DNA of 10,821 nucleotides from NCBI GenBank assembly GCA_012522255.1, contig JAAYKT010000405.1, positions 1 to 10,821 on the forward strand, written 5' to 3'. Source of the stretch: Clostridiales bacterium. Its GTDB lineage: Bacteria; Bacillota; Clostridia; Lutisporales; Lutisporaceae. The notes beneath the pieces are model-generated. The model saw only the letters and a program-made list of their open reading frames with translations. It did no database searches and was not told the origin of the DNA. A program made the translations under genes and the position numbers. The stretch's first letter is position 1; the number at the start of each line of letters is the position of its first letter. Of the stretch, positions 6,640 through 10,821 are shown piece by piece.

Positions 6640-8407
6640 TTATAAGGTTGTAGTAGGCTTGGGTAGCTGTGGAATTGCGGCAGGCGGCTTAAGAGTTTAT
6701 GAGATTTTTGAGAAGAAATTAGGTGAGATGGGATCAGGCACATTATTAGATGAGACAGGTTGTATGGGAATTTGCTATAAAGAGGTTCTAACAGAAGTTA
6801 TTGACCCCGATGGGAAAAGTTATATATATGGTCAGGTAACCCCGGAAAAAGTAGAAAAGATAATAGAGTCCCATGTGATAAACGGTGTGCCGTTAATGGA
6901 ATGGATTGTCAAAGGCGATGATATTCATACTGCAGAAGACTCTTTTTTTAATAAACAAAGAAGAATAGTTCTTAAAAGATGCGGTATTATTAACCCCGAA
7001 TCAATAGATGAAGCCATGGATATGGATGCTTATAAAGCCATAGAGAAAGCAATCAAAACCATGACTCCGGAAGAGGTAATAGAAGAAATACTAAATTCCG
7101 GATTAAAAGGTCGAGGTGGTGCGGGTTTTCCTACCGGTTTAAAATGGAGATTTGCCAGGGAATCCAAAGGTGACAAAAAATATATAGTATGCAATGCAGA
7201 TGAAGGTGATCCGGGTGCTTTTATGGACAGAAGCGTCTTGGAAGGGGACCCACATGCTGTTATTGAGGGTATGATGATTGCCGGATACGCCATTGGTGCA
7301 GACGAGGGATATATTTATGCCAGAGCAGAATATCCTCTGGCGATAAAAAGGCTTAAGATAGCCATAAAAAAAGCAGAGCTAAGAGGGCTTCTGGGAGAAA
7401 ACATTTTTGGCTCAAATTTTAGTTTTAAAATTAATATAAAGGAAGGCGCCGGAGCCTTTGTTTGCGGCGAGGAAACGGCACTTCTGGCTTCTATTGAAGG
7501 ACAGAGAGGAATGCCAAGGATGAGACCTCCTTTTCCTGCCGTGAAAGGATTGTGGGAAAAACCGACAAACATTAATAATGTAGAGACTTTAGCCAATGTT
7601 GCCCACATAATACTTCATGGCGCAGTCGAGTATGCAAAATACGGCACAGAAAAAAGCAAAGGCACAAAGGTCTTTGCTTTGGCAGGGAAGTTTGCCAAAG
7701 GCGGTTTGGTTGAAGTACCTATGGGTATTACTCTTAAAGAGATTGTGTACGATATTGCCGGGGGTACCTCATCCGGAAAAAAATTCAAGGCTGTACAAAT
7801 GGGAGGTCCTTCGGGAGGTTGTATACCGTCTGAACTGATAGACACGGTTATAGATTATGACTCTGTTAATCAAACCGGCGCTATAATGGGATCCGGCGGC
7901 ATGGTTGCGCTGGATGAAAACAATTGTATGGTGGATATAGCAAAGTTTTTCCTAACATTTACACAAAAAGAATCCTGCGGCAAATGTACCTTTTGCAAAA
8001 TAGGTACGAAAAGAATGCTGGAGATATTAACCAAGATTACCAAAGGGGAAGGCAAAGAAGGAGATATCGAACTTTTAGAAGAATTATCGGCAAATATTAA
8101 GAAAAACTCGTTATGTGGACTGGGACAAACAGCTCCAAATCCGGTGCTCACAACAATAAAGTATTTCAGGAACGAGTATGAAGCTCATATTAAAGATAAA
8201 AAATGCCCTGCTAAACAGTGCAAGGCTCTTATTGAATATAGAATTATAGAAGATAAGTGTATCGGCTGTACGGCATGCAGCAGGGTATGCCCTGCAAATG
8301 CCATATCCGGACATGTGAAAAAACCCCATATAATTGACAGTGGCCTTTGTATTAAATGCGGGGCTTGTAAAACAGCATGCAAAGTTGATGCAATAGTCAT
8401 TGAATAA
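6623..8407 (+). CDS. nuoF: NuoF/HndC-like NAD(H)-binding flavoprotein subunit with extra ferredoxin clusters
   Basis: This 594-residue protein has the layout of the HydB/HndC subunit of multimeric bifurcating hydrogenases. Residues about 7-95 are a thioredoxin-like [2Fe-2S] domain (C16, C47, C51 visible). Residues about 150-330 are the 51-kDa FMN/NADH domain, with GRGGAGFPTGLKW, CNADEGDPGAFMDRS and GAGAFVCGEETAL. An SLBB-like segment follows (about 347-400). A [4Fe-4S] site is formed by C452, C455, C458 and C498. The C-terminus carries two ferredoxin motifs, C546-x2-C549-x2-C552-x3-C556 and C576-x2-C579-x2-C582-x3-C586. It would exchange electrons between NAD(H), via FMN, and the Fe-S wire. 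The start at ATG 6623 follows GAGG (6614-6617) by 5 nt; the frame-opening ATG at 6605 has no ribosome site. The H-cluster hydrogenase subunit that often follows is replaced here by the mosaic protein at 8430. Confidence 0.93.
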   Translation: MLENNNYKVVVGLGSCGIAAGGLRVYEIFEKKLGEMGSGTLLDETGCMGICYKEVLTEVIDPDGKSYIYGQVTPEKVEKIIESHVINGVPLMEWIVKGDDIHTAEDSFFNKQRRIVLKRCGIINPESIDEAMDMDAYKAIEKAIKTMTPEEVIEEILNSGLKGRGGAGFPTGLKWRFARESKGDKKYIVCNADEGDPGAFMDRSVLEGDPHAVIEGMMIAGYAIGADEGYIYARAEYPLAIKRLKIAIKKAELRGLLGENIFGSNFSFKINIKEGAGAFVCGEETALLASIEGQRGMPRMRPPFPAVKGLWEKPTNINNVETLANVAHIILHGAVEYAKYGTEKSKGTKVFALAGKFAKGGLVEVPMGITLKEIVYDIAGGTSSGKKFKAVQMGGPSGGCIPSELIDTVIDYDSVNQTGAIMGSGGMVALDENNCMVDIAKFFLTFTQKESCGKCTFCKIGTKRMLEILTKITKGEGKEGDIELLEELSANIKKNSLCGLGQTAPNPVLTTIKYFRNEYEAHIKDKKCPAKQCKALIEYRIIEDKCIGCTACSRVCPANAISGHVKKPHIIDSGLCIKCGACKTACKVDAIVIE

Positions 8408-8429
8408 CTTAAGATAAGAGGTGAAATTG

Positions 8430-10821
8430 ATGGAAAAACTACATTTGAATATAAATGGATTAGATGTTACGGCGAAACCGGGACAGACTATATTGGATGT
8501 GGCAAAGGAAAACGAAATTCTTATACCTACCCTTTGCCATGACGAAAGACTTAAACATTTTGGTTCTTGTCTTCTTTGCAGGGTAGAGGTGGAGGGTGCC
8601 AGGGGCAATATGCTTGCCTGCGGTACCGAAGTGACTGATGGAATGGTGGTTAGGACAGAAACCAAAGGTGTCAATGATTCAAGGAAGATGTGTCTGGAAC
8701 TGCTTTTATCACAGCACTATGGGGATTGCGTGGCGCCATGCAGTTTGACTTGCCCGGCAGGAATCGACGTCCAAGGTTATATAGCCCATATTGCCAACGG
8801 TAATTATCGGGAAGCAGTTAAGCTGATTAAGGAGATGAACCCGCTTCCAGTGGTCTGTGGTAGGATATGTACAAGGCCTTGTGAGGATGAATGCAGGAGG
8901 AACCTTGTTGATGACAGGGTGGGGATTGATTACCTTAAAAGGTTTGCTTCAGACTATGACTTAAATAGCGGACATCATTATGTTCCAAATAGAAAAGCTG
9001 CAACCGGTAAAAAGGCAGCTGTTATTGGTGCCGGCCCTTCAGGATTATCATGTGCTTTTTACTTATCTAAAAAAGGTCATTCGGTAACAATATTTGAAAG
9101 ATGGCCAAAGGGCGGCGGAATGCTCAGATACGGTATCCCCGAATACAGGATGCCAAAAGATATTTTGGATAAAGAAATTGATATGATAAAAGAATTAGGT
9201 GTAGAAATACAATACGAAAAGACCTTCGGCAAAGACATTACCTATGAAAGCTTGAAAAACGACGGTTACGAGGCAATATATCTGGCTGTGGGTTCTCAAG
9301 TTGGTCTTCCAATCGGGTGTGAAGGTGAAACATGCCCGGAAGTATATAGCGGCGTGGAATTTCTCGGCAAGGTGGGATTGGGTGATGAAATTGATCTGTC
9401 GGGTAAGAATGTAGTAGTTATTGGCGGAGGCAATACAGCCATAGATGCCTCCAGAACCGCTTTGAGGCTCAAGGCCGATAAGGTAACTTTGGCTTATAGA
9501 AGAACAAAAAAGGAAATGCCCGCTCATGAAATGGAAATAGATGAAGCAGAGTATGAGGGGGTAGAATTTGAATTTTTGGCAGCACCAAAACGGATTATCA
9601 GTGAGACGGGAAGGCTTGTATGTGTAGAATTTGTCAAGATGGAATTGGGAGAACCGGATGCCAGCGGTAGAAGAAGACCTATTGAGATACCGAATTCTGA
9701 ATTTAAAATGCCTGCTGACATTGTTATAGGCGCAATAGGTCAAACACAGGATTTAAGCTTTATAAACGATGATTTTAATATTGCGACAAGCAGAAACAGG
9801 ATTGATATAGATCCGGATTTATTGACTACTAATATTCATGGGGTATTTGCGGGTGGAGATGCGGTTACCGGACCCCAAACTGCAATCAAGGCAATAGCCG
9901 CGGGGCGTATGGCTGCTCATTCTATTGACCAGATTTTGAAAGGTGAAAAAATAAGAAAATTCCATGGCATGTATAACCATGTAAAAGGTAAAAAGCTACA
10001 AGAAGTGGATAAAGATGAATATAATGATGAAGAAACGAAAGAAAAAGTCAAGATGCCCATGCTGAATAAAGAAGAAAGAAAACATAATTTCAGAGAGGTT
10101 GAATTGGGATTCAGCGAGGAACAGGCAAGGAAGGAAGCACAAAGGTGCTTATCCTGTGGGTGTATGGATGTTCACGAATGCAAACTCAGAGAATATGCAA
10201 CTGCCTATGATGCAAAACAGGATAGGTTTGCCGGATCCATTACAAAGCATCCCATTGATGAGAGCCATCCATTTATAAAAAGAGATAGAAATAAGTGCAT
10301 TATGTGCGGAAGATGTGTCCGAATATGCTTAGAGGTTCAGGGGGCGGGTGCATTAGGGTTTATATCCCGAGGCTATAATGCAACAATAGAACCATCCTTT
10401 GGCAATCCATTAGGTGCGGATAGTCGTTGTGAATCCTGCGGTCAGTGTATTTCCTCGTGTCCTGTAGGTGCTTTGACAGAAAAAGTGGATCTAACAAAAC
10501 CTGGGCCATTTCCGGAAGAAACAGTTGAAACAACCTGTAATCATTGCGGTACAGGTTGCACCATAAAGTTGCATGCTGCCGGGGACTTGGTCATCAGGAC
10601 AACAGCAGAGGTGGGCTTAGGATTAAATAATGGGAACCTATGCAAAAAGGGTAAGTATGAAAACAGCTTCATTAATTCCCCGGATAGGATACTAAAACCT
10701 TTGGTAAAGGATAACGGCATGTTAAAAGAAACCGAATGGGATGATGCATTAGGATTAGTTAGGAATAAAGTGGCAAACGGAATCAACCTAGCTTTTATTT
10801 CCGAAAAGTCTACAAATGAAG
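8430..10821 (+). CDS. Mosaic ferredoxin-GltD/NfnB-molybdopterin oxidoreductase subunit, 3' end outside window
   Basis: One frame runs without a stop to the window edge (797 residues visible). GAGG (8418-8421) lies 8 nt before the ATG, and the gap after nuoF is 22 nt. Residues 1-80 are a NuoG-type [2Fe-2S] domain (C36, C47, C50, C64). Residues about 96-180 are the GltD-type cluster domain (C100, C104, C108; C143, C147, C151, C155). Residues about 195-505 are the FAD/NAD(P)H module: GAGPSGLS (200-207), GGGNTAIDASRTA (332-344), YRRTKKEMPA (356-365) and AGGDAVTGPQ (474-483). A Cys-rich joint follows (C573, C576, C578, C584), then ferredoxin motifs C623/626/629/633 and C667/670/673/677. CNHCGTGC (703-710) with C738 starts a molybdopterin oxidoreductase Fe4S4 domain. 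The final SEKSTNE fits formate dehydrogenase/NuoG alpha chains. The likely role is an NAD(P)H- and ferredoxin-linked formate dehydrogenase or transhydrogenase subunit; the catalytic Cys/Sec region lies outside the window. Confidence 0.88.
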   Translation, partial: MEKLHLNINGLDVTAKPGQTILDVAKENEILIPTLCHDERLKHFGSCLLCRVEVEGARGNMLACGTEVTDGMVVRTETKGVNDSRKMCLELLLSQHYGDCVAPCSLTCPAGIDVQGYIAHIANGNYREAVKLIKEMNPLPVVCGRICTRPCEDECRRNLVDDRVGIDYLKRFASDYDLNSGHHYVPNRKAATGKKAAVIGAGPSGLSCAFYLSKKGHSVTIFERWPKGGGMLRYGIPEYRMPKDILDKEIDMIKELGVEIQYEKTFGKDITYESLKNDGYEAIYLAVGSQVGLPIGCEGETCPEVYSGVEFLGKVGLGDEIDLSGKNVVVIGGGNTAIDASRTALRLKADKVTLAYRRTKKEMPAHEMEIDEAEYEGVEFEFLAAPKRIISETGRLVCVEFVKMELGEPDASGRRRPIEIPNSEFKMPADIVIGAIGQTQDLSFINDDFNIATSRNRIDIDPDLLTTNIHGVFAGGDAVTGPQTAIKAIAAGRMAAHSIDQILKGEKIRKFHGMYNHVKGKKLQEVDKDEYNDEETKEKVKMPMLNKEERKHNFREVELGFSEEQARKEAQRCLSCGCMDVHECKLREYATAYDAKQDRFAGSITKHPIDESHPFIKRDRNKCIMCGRCVRICLEVQGAGALGFISRGYNATIEPSFGNPLGADSRCESCGQCISSCPVGALTEKVDLTKPGPFPEETVETTCNHCGTGCTIKLHAAGDLVIRTTAEVGLGLNNGNLCKKGKYENSFINSPDRILKPLVKDNGMLKETEWDDALGLVRNKVANGINLAFISEKSTNE

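Noticed and set aside
8111..8674. 187-codon open frame on the minus strand
   Set aside because: It spans the end of nuoF and the start of the mosaic gene, both of which have strong family motifs on the plus strand. It has no domain sense, so it is a shadow frame.
9195..9743. 182-codon open frame on the minus strand
   Set aside because: It lies inside the FAD/NAD(P)H module of the mosaic gene, is rich in F, Y and C as antisense shadows often are, and has no recognisable motif.
8430..10821. Interpreting the third gene as an [FeFe]-hydrogenase catalytic subunit (HydA)
   Set aside because: The order NuoE-NuoF-next gene suggests it, but the visible protein has a GltD module and a CxxCxxxC molybdopterin-type motif and none of the H-cluster signatures.

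Overview
The window is AT-rich, has strong AGGAGG-type ribosome sites and sigma-A-like promoters, and encodes iron-sulfur flavoenzymes next to a very large S-layer-type surface protein. This fits a low-GC, strictly anaerobic Gram-positive bacterium of the Clostridia/Tissierellia kind. That placement is inferred from sequence style and gene families; no marker gene is present.

Layout. (1) Positions 104-478, minus strand: a small one-helix membrane protein resembling the DUF2500 family. (2) Positions 479-932: a divergent intergenic region. It holds a promoter for each direction, a perfect 9-bp inverted repeat between them, and a 21-codon hydrophobic micro-ORF with a strong ribosome site in the long leader of the next gene. 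(3) Positions 933-5906, plus strand: a 1657-residue secreted protein with a signal peptide, SLH-like region, about eight SbsA-type Ig-like modules, three three-helix repeats and a unique C-terminal region. It is followed by two tandem intrinsic terminators. (4) From 6027 to the window end: a consensus promoter drives a three-gene redox operon. It encodes a NuoE/HndA-like [2Fe-2S] protein, a NuoF/HndC-like FMN/NAD(H) protein with extra ferredoxin clusters, and a very large mosaic subunit cut by the window edge.

The mosaic subunit (8430 to beyond 10821; 797 residues visible) is the most interesting item. One open frame joins a NuoG/HydA-type [2Fe-2S] ferredoxin domain, a complete GltD/NfnB-type FAD/NAD(P)H oxidoreductase, a two-cluster ferredoxin domain, and the start of a molybdopterin oxidoreductase of the formate dehydrogenase/NuoG type. 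With the NuoE and NuoF partners this predicts a soluble complex with two flavins, two nicotinamide sites, about eleven Fe-S clusters and possibly a Mo/W active site. It is a candidate for flavin-based electron bifurcation linking NADH, NADPH, ferredoxin and perhaps formate. The substrate cannot be settled here because the catalytic half lies outside the window.
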